Position numbers and translations under genes: made by a program
Shown: piece after piece, positions 24,322 to 34,400 of the stretch
Layout: every line of letters starts with the position of its first letter
Numbering within the stretch: position 1 is the stretch's first letter
Assembly (NCBI GenBank): GCA_963677245.1
Contig: OY781921.1
Location: 434,001-498,000 of the forward strand
DNA: 64,000 nucleotides
Source: Saccharicrinis sp963677245
Lineage (GTDB): Bacteria > Bacteroidota > Bacteroidia > Bacteroidales > Marinilabiliaceae
Reading direction: 5' to 3'
Notes under the pieces: generated by a model
Told to the model about the DNA's origin: nothing
The model's database searches: none
What the model saw: the letters and a program-made list of their open reading frames with translations, nothing else

Positions 24322-26481
24322 CTATTCTACAATTGTCATTTCATCGAGTAAATAACCAGCGCCAGCAAATTTGTCGATCAAAAACAATACATATCGCATA
24401 TCTAAGGAAATATTACGACACTGTTCCGGATTAAACATCAAATCACTCATGACACCTTCCCAGGCACGGTCGAAATTAACCCCGATTAATTCTCCATTAC
24501 CATTTACAACCGGACTTCCGGAATTTCCTCCTGTAGTGTGATTTGTAGCAATAAAACATACTGGAACAGAACCTTTGTATTCATATTTGCCAAAATCCTT
24601 TTGAGCATATAATTCCTTTAATCTCGCAGGAACTTTATAATCATATATATCAGGATTATCTTTTTCAATAATGCCATCTAGCGTAGTATAATGCTTAAAA
24701 ATAGTGCCATCTTTAGGTTCATAACCTTTTACCTGACCATAAGAGACTCTTAAGGTAAAATTGGCATCCGGATATAAAATCTCATTTTCTCTAAAAGCTA
24801 TTTGAGCTGTCATATACTTTCTGTTAAGCTCCTGTACATCGTTGTAAAATGCTCTGTAAGTAGCGTAAATTGTATTGGCATAAACATCGTAAAAACTTTC
24901 AAATGTGCGATAAGCAGGATCTTTTTCTAATTTTTTGATGTTCTTTGCACTAAAGTTTTCAATATAATCAAGTACATTTTCTTTATCAGTTACCAATGTC
25001 TTTGAAAACAAAGTTGCAGTGAATTTTTCTATGTCGTTTTTATAACGTTTCTCTATTTCTTGATATACAGATGGCCAAAACTTTTTAGGTAATTTTTGTT
25101 GATATGCTTTTAAAAGAGAAGTAGTTAGCTCCTTGTCAATAGGTGCATAATAATCCTTAAAAAAAGCATTCGTTTTCTTAACTAAATTAGCTTTAATGTT
25201 TTTGATTTTATCTAAGTCCAGAGAATCTGCCTCATAAGCTTCTTTTAGTTTTTTGAAATAGCCCACAAAACGAACTGTTTCCATTCCATTACGGTAAACC
25301 GTTTCAGAAAGGCAGTTGTAGGCCAATCTGTAGCTCGTGTAATCAGGATAAATATCTTCGTATTCGGCTAATAAATTAATGTATTCTCCATTGTTGTACT
25401 CTTTTGCCCAGCTTTGAAATTTAGCTTCAAAAGCTTCTTTTTTATTGATCGCATCAAGTTTATCCAATCCTTTAATCTCTCCAATCCAACGTTTCCATGA
25501 ATTTGAAATTCGTGCTGCTTTTGAAGCATACTGAATTCTTACAGCAGGATCTTTCGCCTGGTATTTTTTAATGATATCAAGCTTCTGAGTTCGAATGTCA
25601 ATTAATTCAGGATTGATTTTTTGCGTAATCATTTTTAAATGCGCAGATGGCACATACTGTTCTGTTGTTCCGGGATAACCAAATACCATGGTGAAATCAC
25701 CTTCTTCAACTCCTTTAATAGAAATAGGGAAGTGTTTTAATGGCATGTAAGGAACGTTGTCCGCTGAATAATCTGCTGGTTTATTGTCTTTATCGGCATA
25801 AATTCTGAACAAAGAAAAATCTCCGGTGTGTCTGGGCCACATCCAGTTATCTGTATCGCCACCAAATTTTCCGATGGCAGATGGGGGAGCACCAACCAAA
25901 CGAACATCGGTATAGACTTCGTTTACAAATAAAAAATACTGGTTGCCATGGAAAAAAGATTTAACCAAGGCTTTATAATGATTGTCTTTAGTTGCTTCTT
26001 CAATTATGTTCTTGATATTCTTTTTGATGATATCATCTTTATCGGCCATATTCATAGAGTCACTTACCCCTTCCATAACTTTGGCCGTAACATCTTCCAT
26101 TCTTTTCATAAAAGTAACGGTAAGGTCAGGGTTGATTAATTCCTCGTCGCGGCTTTTGGCCCAAAAACCATCGGTCAGGTAATCGTGCTCAACACTACTG
26201 TGTTTTTGAATGGCATCAAAACCACAATGATGATTCGTTATTAATAATCCTTCATTAGAAATAAGTTCTCCTGTACAGCCTCCTCCAAAAATAACTACGG
26301 CATCCTTCATACAAGCCTGGTTTACGCTGTAAATGTCTTCCGCGGTTAATCGGAATCCCATTTCCTGCATTTCTTCTATATTGTATTTTTGCAGTAAAAT
26401 AGGAATCCACATTCCTTCTTTTGCCAAGGCAGAAACCGTAAAAACGGCAAGTAAGACCATTGTGGTCAATATCTTCCTCAT
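24322..26481 (-). CDS. S46-family dipeptidyl-peptidase (DPP7/DPP11 type)
   Basis: I start at the ATG at 26481 (719 residues), because a normal signal peptide (MRKILTTMVLLAVFTVSALA) begins there; the open frame extends 12 codons upstream. The catalytic His is in LLITNHHCG (about 85) and the catalytic Ser in TTGGNSGSPV near the C-terminus; an Asp is expected in between. S46 enzymes are periplasmic exopeptidases releasing dipeptides from the N-terminus of peptides, important for protein-using Bacteroidota. After the Ser the sequence reads NFDRAWEGVMSD. Arg at this place is the feature of Asp/Glu-specific DPP11, so I lean to DPP11, with moderate certainty. It is the last gene of the kdsC-ubiA-maf-S46 run. 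Confidence 0.93.
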   Translation of the reverse strand: MRKILTTMVLLAVFTVSALAKEGMWIPILLQKYNIEEMQEMGFRLTAEDIYSVNQACMKDAVVIFGGGCTGELISNEGLLITNHHCGFDAIQKHSSVEHDYLTDGFWAKSRDEELINPDLTVTFMKRMEDVTAKVMEGVSDSMNMADKDDIIKKNIKNIIEEATKDNHYKALVKSFFHGNQYFLFVNEVYTDVRLVGAPPSAIGKFGGDTDNWMWPRHTGDFSLFRIYADKDNKPADYSADNVPYMPLKHFPISIKGVEEGDFTMVFGYPGTTEQYVPSAHLKMITQKINPELIDIRTQKLDIIKKYQAKDPAVRIQYASKAARISNSWKRWIGEIKGLDKLDAINKKEAFEAKFQSWAKEYNNGEYINLLAEYEDIYPDYTSYRLAYNCLSETVYRNGMETVRFVGYFKKLKEAYEADSLDLDKIKNIKANLVKKTNAFFKDYYAPIDKELTTSLLKAYQQKLPKKFWPSVYQEIEKRYKNDIEKFTATLFSKTLVTDKENVLDYIENFSAKNIKKLEKDPAYRTFESFYDVYANTIYATYRAFYNDVQELNRKYMTAQIAFRENEILYPDANFTLRVSYGQVKGYEPKDGTIFKHYTTLDGIIEKDNPDIYDYKVPARLKELYAQKDFGKYEYKGSVPVCFIATNHTTGGNSGSPVVNGNGELIGVNFDRAWEGVMSDLMFNPEQCRNISLDMRYVLFLIDKFAGAGYLLDEMTIVE

Positions 26482-26530
26482 GTGTGTCATTCTTTTAGAT
26501 ATATGTTTTTGTTGCAATTAATAAACTAAG

Positions 26531-27118
26531 TTAAAAGGCTAATAGTCCAGTATATAATTTTTGAATAGGTAATCCAACTACATTAAAATAAGAACCTTCT
26601 ATTTTTTCTATTCCGGTCATTCCAATCCATTCCTGAATTCCATAAGCACCGGCTTTATCAAAAGGTTTGTAGGTATCAATATAATATGTGATTTCTTCCT
26701 GAGTGAGTTCTTTAAAAAACACTTTTGTAGATACCGCAAAGGATCTCATTTTATGGGCTGAAAGAATAGTAACACCTGTAATAACCTCATGGGCATTACC
26801 CGAGAGTTTTTTCAACATCTTTATGGCATCGTCTCTGTTTTCGGGTTTACCCAAAACTTCGCTTTCGATACAAACAATTGTATCTGCAGTAATTATCAGT
26901 TTGTTCGTACCAGATATTTCCTGTTTATAAGGAGCGGCTTTTAATTCTGCAAGATAGATGGCAATATCATTGTTACTTAATCCTTCTGGATATACTTCTT
27001 CAACGCCATCTTTACTTCCTATTATAAAATGTATACCAATATCATTTAATAATTGTGCTCTTCTGGGGGATTTAGAGGCTAATACAATTTGGTAATCATT
27101 TAAATGTTGCTGAATCAT
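26531..27118 (-). CDS. maf: Maf-family nucleoside triphosphate pyrophosphatase
   Basis: 195 residues. The signature ASKSPRRAQLL (14-24) binds the triphosphate, and the second motif region ITADTIVCIESEVLGKP follows. The late part holds DKAGAYGIQEW and GSYFNVVGLP, all typical of Maf. The enzyme removes pyrophosphate from non-canonical or excess NTPs (dTTP/UTP in the YhdE branch) in the cytoplasm. It is 7 bases downstream of the UbiA-type gene and upstream of the S46 peptidase. Confidence 0.94.
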   Translation of the reverse strand: MIQQHLNDYQIVLASKSPRRAQLLNDIGIHFIIGSKDGVEEVYPEGLSNNDIAIYLAELKAAPYKQEISGTNKLIITADTIVCIESEVLGKPENRDDAIKMLKKLSGNAHEVITGVTILSAHKMRSFAVSTKVFFKELTQEEITYYIDTYKPFDKAGAYGIQEWIGMTGIEKIEGSYFNVVGLPIQKLYTGLLAF

Positions 27119-27125
27119 GAATGTT

Positions 27126-28073
27126 TTATTTAAATAGGTATCCGGCTATGAATATATACAATACGTCTACCAGCATAATAATTTTATAAAAAGTACTTAA
27201 TAAATGATAATCTCTTGGCGTATTAGCTCTATACAATTGAATCAGCGACAATGCAAAAGGAAGCGTTATTAGAACTAAGAAATACCATAAAGTTAAGATT
27301 GAATTATTTAAAATTTCAAAATAAAAATACAATCCCCATATGGAAATAACGGTAAATGAAGTCAGAATTAGAACCAATAGTTTAGAATAGTCGATTCCTA
27401 TCTCGATAGGTAAGGTTTTACAGCCTTCTTTTTCATCGCCGTAAATATCTTCCATATCTTTTACTACTTCCCTGATTAAAGTAGTGATAAAAGAAAAGAA
27501 AGCAAATCCTAAAGTCCAGAACCACGCTGTTGAACAAGCTTCTGAATCTATAATCTGATTTCCATGTACCCGGGCCATCATGGCAAATTCTAAAGAAACC
27601 ACCAGGATAGAAACCAGCGAAGTTAACCCGGCCACAACCATATTTCCAATAAAACCCTGCTTTTTAAAAGTGGTAGAGTAATACCAAAGAAAAACGGGAA
27701 CAACCAGAAATAGTAATGCCCAGGATTCTTTACGAGAAATATAAGCCAAAAACAGACCAATAAATACACCAATAAAAGAGAGCAAAACATGAAAGAACAT
27801 GGCTTCGCGTCTTTTCATGCCATTATCAATGACCATTTTTTCGGGACGATTTAAGCGATCGATTTTAATATCGAAATAATCATTGATAACATAACCCGAA
27901 GCTGCTAAACATACAGATGCTATAACCAATAAGGCAAAACGAAAATCAGATAAAACTGGTTCGTAGCCATAATGCGCTAAAATGGGAATGATTAAACCGT
28001 AACGAATTAAGCTTTGCAGCAAAGCAATAATCATCAGGTTAGGGAAGCGTACTAATCTAAATACTGCTATCAT
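27126..28073 (-). CDS. UbiA-superfamily prenyltransferase (geranylgeranylglycerol-phosphate geranylgeranyltransferase type)
   Basis: 315 residues, an integral membrane protein with about eight or nine helices. The first Asp-rich motif is NDYFDIKIDRLNRP and the second is EVVKDMEDIYGDEKEG, both needed for magnesium-diphosphate binding. Bacteroidota proteins in this position are usually named after the archaeal digeranylgeranylglycerol-phosphate synthase. The true acceptor is not known; a quinone or another lipid is possible. It lies between maf and the KdsC-type gene with gaps of 7 and 10 bases, in one operon. Confidence 0.88.
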   Translation of the reverse strand: MIAVFRLVRFPNLMIIALLQSLIRYGLIIPILAHYGYEPVLSDFRFALLVIASVCLAASGYVINDYFDIKIDRLNRPEKMVIDNGMKRREAMFFHVLLSFIGVFIGLFLAYISRKESWALLFLVVPVFLWYYSTTFKKQGFIGNMVVAGLTSLVSILVVSLEFAMMARVHGNQIIDSEACSTAWFWTLGFAFFSFITTLIREVVKDMEDIYGDEKEGCKTLPIEIGIDYSKLLVLILTSFTVISIWGLYFYFEILNNSILTLWYFLVLITLPFALSLIQLYRANTPRDYHLLSTFYKIIMLVDVLYIFIAGYLFK

Positions 28074-28083
28074 AATAATTAAA

Positions 28084-28599
28084 TTACCAGGTATGATCTA
28101 ATCCCCACTTACCATGCGCTCTGAGAACTTGCTCCACAACATCTCTGGCACATCCTTCTCCACCATTTTTGTGACTAATATATTTACATAAAGATTTAAT
28201 TTCTTCCACTGCATCTGCAGGACAAACAGGAACACCAACAGCTTTCATTACCGGATAGTCAGGTAAGTCATCACCCATATACATTACTTCTTCCGGTTTT
28301 AAGCCTGTTTTTTGTAACCAATCTTCAAAATATGGCATTTTTTCGGAAGCACTCATATAAATATCTTCAATACCGAGCAATTCATATCGTTTTCTAACTG
28401 CTTCGGTATTTCCTCCGGTTATAATGGCGATAGGATAATTCAACTTGATGGCTAATTGCAAGGCGTAACCATCTTTAATATTTACTGTTCGCATAGGAAT
28501 ACCTTCTGCACTCATGGGAATAATTTGTGCCGAAAGAACCCCGTCAACATCAAAGGCAAATGCCTTTACCTTCATTAAATCTTCTTTAAAATTGCTCAT
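28084..28599 (-). CDS. kdsC: HAD-family hydrolase, KdsC (KDO-8-phosphate phosphatase) type
   Basis: 171 residues, HAD-IIIA/YrbI family without a cap domain. The nucleophile Asp17 and Asp19 are in FDVDGVLS. IITGGNTEAVRKR is motif II, the Lys motif III is in the SEKMPYFEDWL area, and YMGDDLPDYPVMKAVG is motif IV. By family, it removes phosphate from KDO-8-phosphate on the way to lipopolysaccharide. It is the first gene of the minus-strand run kdsC-ubiA-maf-S46. Confidence 0.9.
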   Translation of the reverse strand: MSNFKEDLMKVKAFAFDVDGVLSAQIIPMSAEGIPMRTVNIKDGYALQLAIKLNYPIAIITGGNTEAVRKRYELLGIEDIYMSASEKMPYFEDWLQKTGLKPEEVMYMGDDLPDYPVMKAVGVPVCPADAVEEIKSLCKYISHKNGGEGCARDVVEQVLRAHGKWGLDHTW

Positions 28600-28943
28600 A
28601 AACCTATTGTTTGCTGCGAATTTACAAAATACAATGATAATACTTTATCAAGGATTGATAAAGGCTATGGTTTTACTTTTGTTTTAATTAAATGATTACC
28701 CATATATGTTAACATAATTATTTACTTAAAACTTTGATTAGTATAGAATTTGTACGAAATTATTTAGTTTTCTACATGCCTGTTTTTATAGGCATCTTGT
28801 AAACAAATACAGCTTCATATTGTATTATTGTTAATTAGAGTATGCTTTGAATATTCAAATAAATGCCTAATTTTAGTTTAACTTAAATGGTTTATAACAA
28901 AGTATGTTCGTTTAAAGAACTTTTCTAATAAAACAGAAACCCT
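28600..28943. other. 344-base divergent promoter region, kdsC / DUF2339 gene
   Basis: No gene is seen. It must hold the promoters of both directions, but I could not pick a full TAnnTTTG box with certainty. A 6-bp hairpin (ATGCCT / AGGCAT, 28776-28795) is present without a T-tract; its role is unknown. Confidence 0.4.
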
Positions 28944-31301
28944 ATGACAAACAAAAAAGATAAAATAGACCAATTATTGTCAGGGCTGAATATGCTGGTT
29001 AAAAAGCAAGAGGATATTTCCAGAGAGATTAATTTGCTTAGATCCGAGTTAAATCAGTTAAAAGCTGATGATTCAGAAGCCAGAAAGGAAAGTAGTACTA
29101 ACATAAAAGTAAAAGAATCAGTTGCAGATCATATAGAACCGAAAGAACAGCCTAAGATTCTTCAGGAAATAATTCAACAGCGTAAACAATCTGAACTGGA
29201 ACATAAAATTGAACAGATAAATGAAGTTCCTAAAGGAAAAACAGATCTGGAAAAATTTATTGGAGAAAACTTAATTAATAAAATAGGTATTGTTATTACC
29301 ATTATTGGTATAGCCATTGGAGCTAAGTATTCCATCGAACACGAGCTGATAAGTCCTTTAATGCGTATTGTATTGAGCTATATTGCCGGGATAGCTTTAT
29401 TAGGAATTGGTATCAGACTTAAATCTAAATACGAAAACTATAGTGCAGTATTGGTAAGTGGAGCCATGACTATTATGTATTTTATTACCTATGCAGCATA
29501 TAGTTTCTATGCTTTATTTCCGCAGGTCATCTCCTTTATACTCATGGTTGTTTTTACGATTTTTACGGTACTGGCAGCACTACAATATAACCGTCAGGTT
29601 ATTGCGCATATTGGTATGGTTGGTGCTTATGCTGTACCTTTTTTATTGAGTGATGATAGTGGGGAGGCCATTGTTTTAATGAGTTATATGCTGATTATTA
29701 ATTCCGGTATTCTGTTTATTTCATTTAAAAAGTATTGGAAGCCTCTTTTTTATTCCTCATTTCTTTTTACATGGATTATTTATTTTACCTGGTATATTTT
29801 TGATTATGCAATAGATGAGCATTTTGTTGTAGGCACAAGCTTTTTAAGCTGTTTTTATATCATCTTTTATTTGACCTTTTTAGCGTATAAGTTTTTTCAA
29901 AATGAAAAGCTTCAAAAAAGTGATATTATTCTCTTGCTGGTCAATTCTTTTGTCTTTTATGGATTTGGTTATGATATTTTAAATGAGCAGGGAATTTACA
30001 CCTCATATCTGGGCTTATTTACACTCGCTAATGCCGTTATTCACCTAATAGTAGGCTTATTAGTATATAAACAAAAGCTGGCAGATAAGAATATACTATA
30101 CTTTATAATGGGTTTGGTAATTACTTTTGTTACGATTGCTATTCCTGTTCAGCTAAGTGGAAATTGGGTTACTTTATTATGGGTTTGCGAAGCTTTATTT
30201 ATGTTTTGGATTGGCAGAACAAAAAAAGCTTTTGTGTATGAAAAACTATCTTATCCATTAATGCTCCTGGCTTTTGTAAGTATTATTCACGATTGGACTT
30301 CGCTTTATAATACTTATGAATTAGGTAATCCAGATACATGGATAACACCAGTTTTTAATATTGTTTTTTTAAGCTCGATTTTGTTTGTATTCGCTTTAGC
30401 AGCTATCAATTATATTCATAATAAGTATAATATAAACACAGATAAAAGTGCTGGAAATGTTCATTATAAATACATGACTTATCTTATACCTATTATCTTA
30501 TTCGTATCTGTATATTTTACTTTTTATCTTGAAATATGGAATTATTGGCACCAGTTATATATCGCTTCAGAAAAGGGGATTTCTTCTCTGACCAATCAGT
30601 TTTCGGATACAATATGGAATACCGACTTAAATAGATTTAAAACTGTTTGGTTAATTAATTATTCGCTCTTATTTGTTTCGGCACTAACCTTATTTAATAT
30701 TAAATGGATTAAAAATAGACAGTTTGCATTGGTAAATATGGCTATAATGTTAGTGGCTATTGCTTTATTTTTATTTGAATCACTCTACGAAATAAGCGAA
30801 TTAAGAGTAAGTTATTTGCAGCAAAAACAGGCTTCCTATTATCATATTGGGACCATGAATATTTATATAAGGTATATTTCCTTTGTATTTATTGCAATTT
30901 CGGTTCTTACATCCTACTTTCATCAAAAGCAAGCTTTTTTCAAGCAGTCAATTAAAGTCTATTTTGATATGCTTCTGCATACTATTATTTTATGGATTGC
31001 AAGTAGCGAACTTCTTCACTGGATGGATGCGGCAGACGCTGCTCATTCATACAAACTTGGACTTAGTTTAACATGGGGAGTATATGCTTTAATCCTAATT
31101 ATTTTAGGTATAGCCCAACAGAAAAAGCATCTGCGATTGGGAGCTATTTCTTTATTTGGAGTGACTTTAATTAAGTTATTCTTTTACGACCTAACTCATC
31201 TAAATACGATTTCAAAGGTGATTGTTTTTGTTTCTCTAGGTGTTTTGCTTCTAATTATCTCATTTTTATACAATAAATATAAGCATCTCATATCTAATTA
31301 A
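28944..31301 (+). CDS. DUF2339 multi-pass membrane protein
   Basis: 785 residues. The first 90 are soluble with a coiled coil (INLLRSELNQLKADD...). The motif LEKFIGENLINKIGIVITIIGIAIGAK marks the start of the DUF2339 membrane part, where about 20 hydrophobic segments follow with several aromatic repeats. The function of this family is unknown. The even pattern and the FWIGRTKKAFVYEKLSYPLM stretch in the middle suggest a duplicated core. It is transcribed alone, with no clear terminator. Confidence 0.85.
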   Translation: MTNKKDKIDQLLSGLNMLVKKQEDISREINLLRSELNQLKADDSEARKESSTNIKVKESVADHIEPKEQPKILQEIIQQRKQSELEHKIEQINEVPKGKTDLEKFIGENLINKIGIVITIIGIAIGAKYSIEHELISPLMRIVLSYIAGIALLGIGIRLKSKYENYSAVLVSGAMTIMYFITYAAYSFYALFPQVISFILMVVFTIFTVLAALQYNRQVIAHIGMVGAYAVPFLLSDDSGEAIVLMSYMLIINSGILFISFKKYWKPLFYSSFLFTWIIYFTWYIFDYAIDEHFVVGTSFLSCFYIIFYLTFLAYKFFQNEKLQKSDIILLLVNSFVFYGFGYDILNEQGIYTSYLGLFTLANAVIHLIVGLLVYKQKLADKNILYFIMGLVITFVTIAIPVQLSGNWVTLLWVCEALFMFWIGRTKKAFVYEKLSYPLMLLAFVSIIHDWTSLYNTYELGNPDTWITPVFNIVFLSSILFVFALAAINYIHNKYNINTDKSAGNVHYKYMTYLIPIILFVSVYFTFYLEIWNYWHQLYIASEKGISSLTNQFSDTIWNTDLNRFKTVWLINYSLLFVSALTLFNIKWIKNRQFALVNMAIMLVAIALFLFESLYEISELRVSYLQQKQASYYHIGTMNIYIRYISFVFIAISVLTSYFHQKQAFFKQSIKVYFDMLLHTIILWIASSELLHWMDAADAAHSYKLGLSLTWGVYALILIILGIAQQKKHLRLGAISLFGVTLIKLFFYDLTHLNTISKVIVFVSLGVLLLIISFLYNKYKHLISN

Positions 31302-31494
31302 AAATAGAATTCGGTGCTCTGATAGGATAATAATATAAGGTTTTATAGATACATCTAGATTTATCTATAGATTAATTGAACCATTATAGATTTCATTCAA
31401 TATATTTTGTATCTTTTTTTCAACATTCATTATTGTCATTAACAAATAGGTAGTTACACTGACTATTGTTATTTCCAGATTTTAATAAACAGCA

Positions 31495-34400
31495 ATGCTT
31501 GAAAAAATAATAAGTTTTAGTATCAAAAATAAACTCATTATAATCCTGTTCACATTAACAGTTGTAGGATTTGGATTATATTCAATTTATAAAATTCCGG
31601 TTGGTACAGTTCCCGATATCACCAATAATCAAGTACAGGTTATCACGACCTCAGGTAATTTATCTACCCAGGAAATTGAGCAGTTTATTACGGCACCAGT
31701 TGAGATGGAAATGGCAAATTTGCCCGGTGTAATTGAAATACGTTCCATATCTAAATTTGGAATATCACTGGTTACTGTTGTTTTTGAGGAAAGTATGGGC
31801 ACATATTTACCCAGACAACTCATTGCTGAAAAAATTAAAAGTGCATCAGAACTTATTCCCGAAAATTATGGTACTCCGGAAATGGGGCCTATTTCAACAG
31901 GTCTTGGAGAAATATATCAATACACATTGGATGTAAAACCCGGATACGAGGATCGTTATACTCCAATGGAATTGCGTACAATTCAAGACTGGATTGTAAA
32001 AAGAAGGTTATCGGGCATAAATGGCGTAGTAGAGGTGAATAGTTGGGGAGGATATTTAAAACAATATGAAATTGCGGTTAACCCGGTTTTATTAAGAAAT
32101 GCAGGAGTTAACTTGATTGAGGTTTATAATGCATTAGAAAACAATAATAACATTAGCGGTGGTGCCTACATTGAAAAGAACAATCAAAGCTATTTTATAA
32201 GAGGTGATGGACAAATAAAGAGTATTGAGGAGATAGAAAATATTGTGGTAAAATCGTTTGATGGAGTTCCTGTTTTTGTAAAAGATATTGCTACTGTCGT
32301 ATTTGGACATGCCAACCGTTTTGGAGCTATTACAGCAAACGGAAAGGGAGAAACGATTTTAGGACAGGTAATGATGCTTAAGAATGCGAATTCGAAAGAA
32401 GTCATAAAAGCTGTAAAGGAACGGGTAGAAGAATTGCATTCTAATTTACCGGAAGGTATGTATATCAATCCAGTATTAGAACGCGGGGCTTTAATCGCAA
32501 AAACTTCATTTACAGTGGTGGAGAACTTAGTGTTGGGTGCACTCATCGTATTTTTAACGGTATTGTTGCTTTTAGGAAATGTTAGGTCTGCGTTGGTTAT
32601 TTCATCCATGATTCCATTGGCACTCTTTTTTACTATAACGATGATGTACATTTGGGGTATAGATGCTAATTTAATGAGTTTAGGAGCGCTCGATTTTGGT
32701 ATCATAATCGATGGTGCTGTAATTATAGTTGAGTATATCGTATTGAAATTGAGTAATGCAAGTCTCAAGGCAGGAGAGGGAGCTGAAAGTAAAGGCAAAC
32801 TCAATCTGGATGCCATTTCAACAGAAGGAGCCTCAAAAATGATGAAGTCTGCCATATTTGGTCAAGTCATAATTCTTATTGTATTTATACCAATTATGTC
32901 ATTGCAAGGTGTAGAAGGAAAAATGTTTCACCCGATGGCATTGGCATTTTCTTTTGCCATAATAGGAGCCATGATCATGGGCTTAACCTGGCTTCCGGTT
33001 GCTTCTTCCTTATTTTTAAAGCCTTCATTAGAATCAAAAAAAAATATATCTACCTGGTTATTAGATAAAGTAACAAAAATGTATACGCCTGCTCTTCAAT
33101 GGTCCTGCAAACACAAGCGTATCGTATTAGGAGCCGCTTTAATATCTTTAATAATCACCGGCCTTGTTTTTAGCCGGATTGGTGGTGAATTTGTACCAAC
33201 TTTAGATGAAGGAGATTTTGTTATACAACCGGCTTTAAAAACAGGTACTTCACTGTCAGAAACGATTAAAATGACTACACAAATGGAAAATATCTTGTTG
33301 GATAAATTTTCTGATGAAGTAGAACAAATTGTTTGCAGAATTGGTGCAGCAGAGGTACCTACAGATCCTATGTCGATGGAAGAAATTGACATGATTATAA
33401 AATTAAGAGCTAAAAAAGAATGGAAAAAAGCAAGCACTAAGGAAGAACTGGCCAATGAGTTTAAATCAGCTTTAAGTATAATACCGGGAGTGGAATATGA
33501 ATTCACACAACCTATTGAAATGCGTTTTAATGAACTGATAACTGGTGTTCGTTCGGATATTGCTATAAAGCTATATGGGGAAGACCTAAACTATATAAAT
33601 GAAAAAGCTAACGAAATTAAAAATGTAATTGCTGATGTTCCGGGAGCTGGTGATGTGATTCTGGAGAAAACAACAGGCCTACCTCAAATAAAAGTATCCT
33701 ATAACAGGCAAAAGCTTGCCATATATAATATGGATGTGGTTTCTCTTAACTCATACCTAGCTGCTGCGTTTGGAGGTAAAACTGCAGGTGTTGTTTTTGA
33801 AGGTGAAAAACGGTTTGATATGGTAGTTCGTTTGCAAAAGCAAAATCGAACGGATATTAATGATATAAAAATGCTAATGGTTTCAACGCCTACAGGAAAT
33901 CAAGTGCCATTAGAAGAATTTGCCGATATTGAATATGCCGAAGGACCAGCAAAAATATCACGTGATGATACACATCGAAGAGTTGTTGTTAGTGTGAATG
34001 TGCGTAACCGCGATTTACAGTCAGTGGTAGATGATATCAAAATTAAAATTGAGCAAAATATAAAATTATTACCCGGAAATTATATCGAATATGGAGGGCA
34101 ATTCGAGAATCTGCAAAATGCCACTAAACGATTATTGATTGCAGTTCCGGTGGCTTTATTGTTGATTTTTATCTTTCTGCATTTTGCTTTTCGATCTTTG
34201 AAAGATGCTATTATGATTTTTACTGCTATTCCCTTAGCAACTGTAGGAGGGGTGTTGCTTTTGTGGTTACGGGGTATGCCATTTAGTGTATCTGCAGGAG
34301 TGGGTTTTATTGCTTTGTTCGGAATCGCAGTATTAAATGGGATTGTGTTAATAGAGCATCTTAAGGACTTGCAAAAGGAGGGAATAACAGAAATGAGAAA

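Noticed and set aside
28776..28795. Terminator or riboswitch in the kdsC / DUF2339 gap
   Set aside because: Only a 6-bp stem without T-tract and no known riboswitch core could be seen.
32190..32855. 221-residue open frame on the minus strand inside the RND pump gene
   Set aside because: It is a shadow of the pump's coding frame, with no family pattern; the same holds for the other long antisense frames over core genes (for example 398-742, 3187-3597, 33096-33506).
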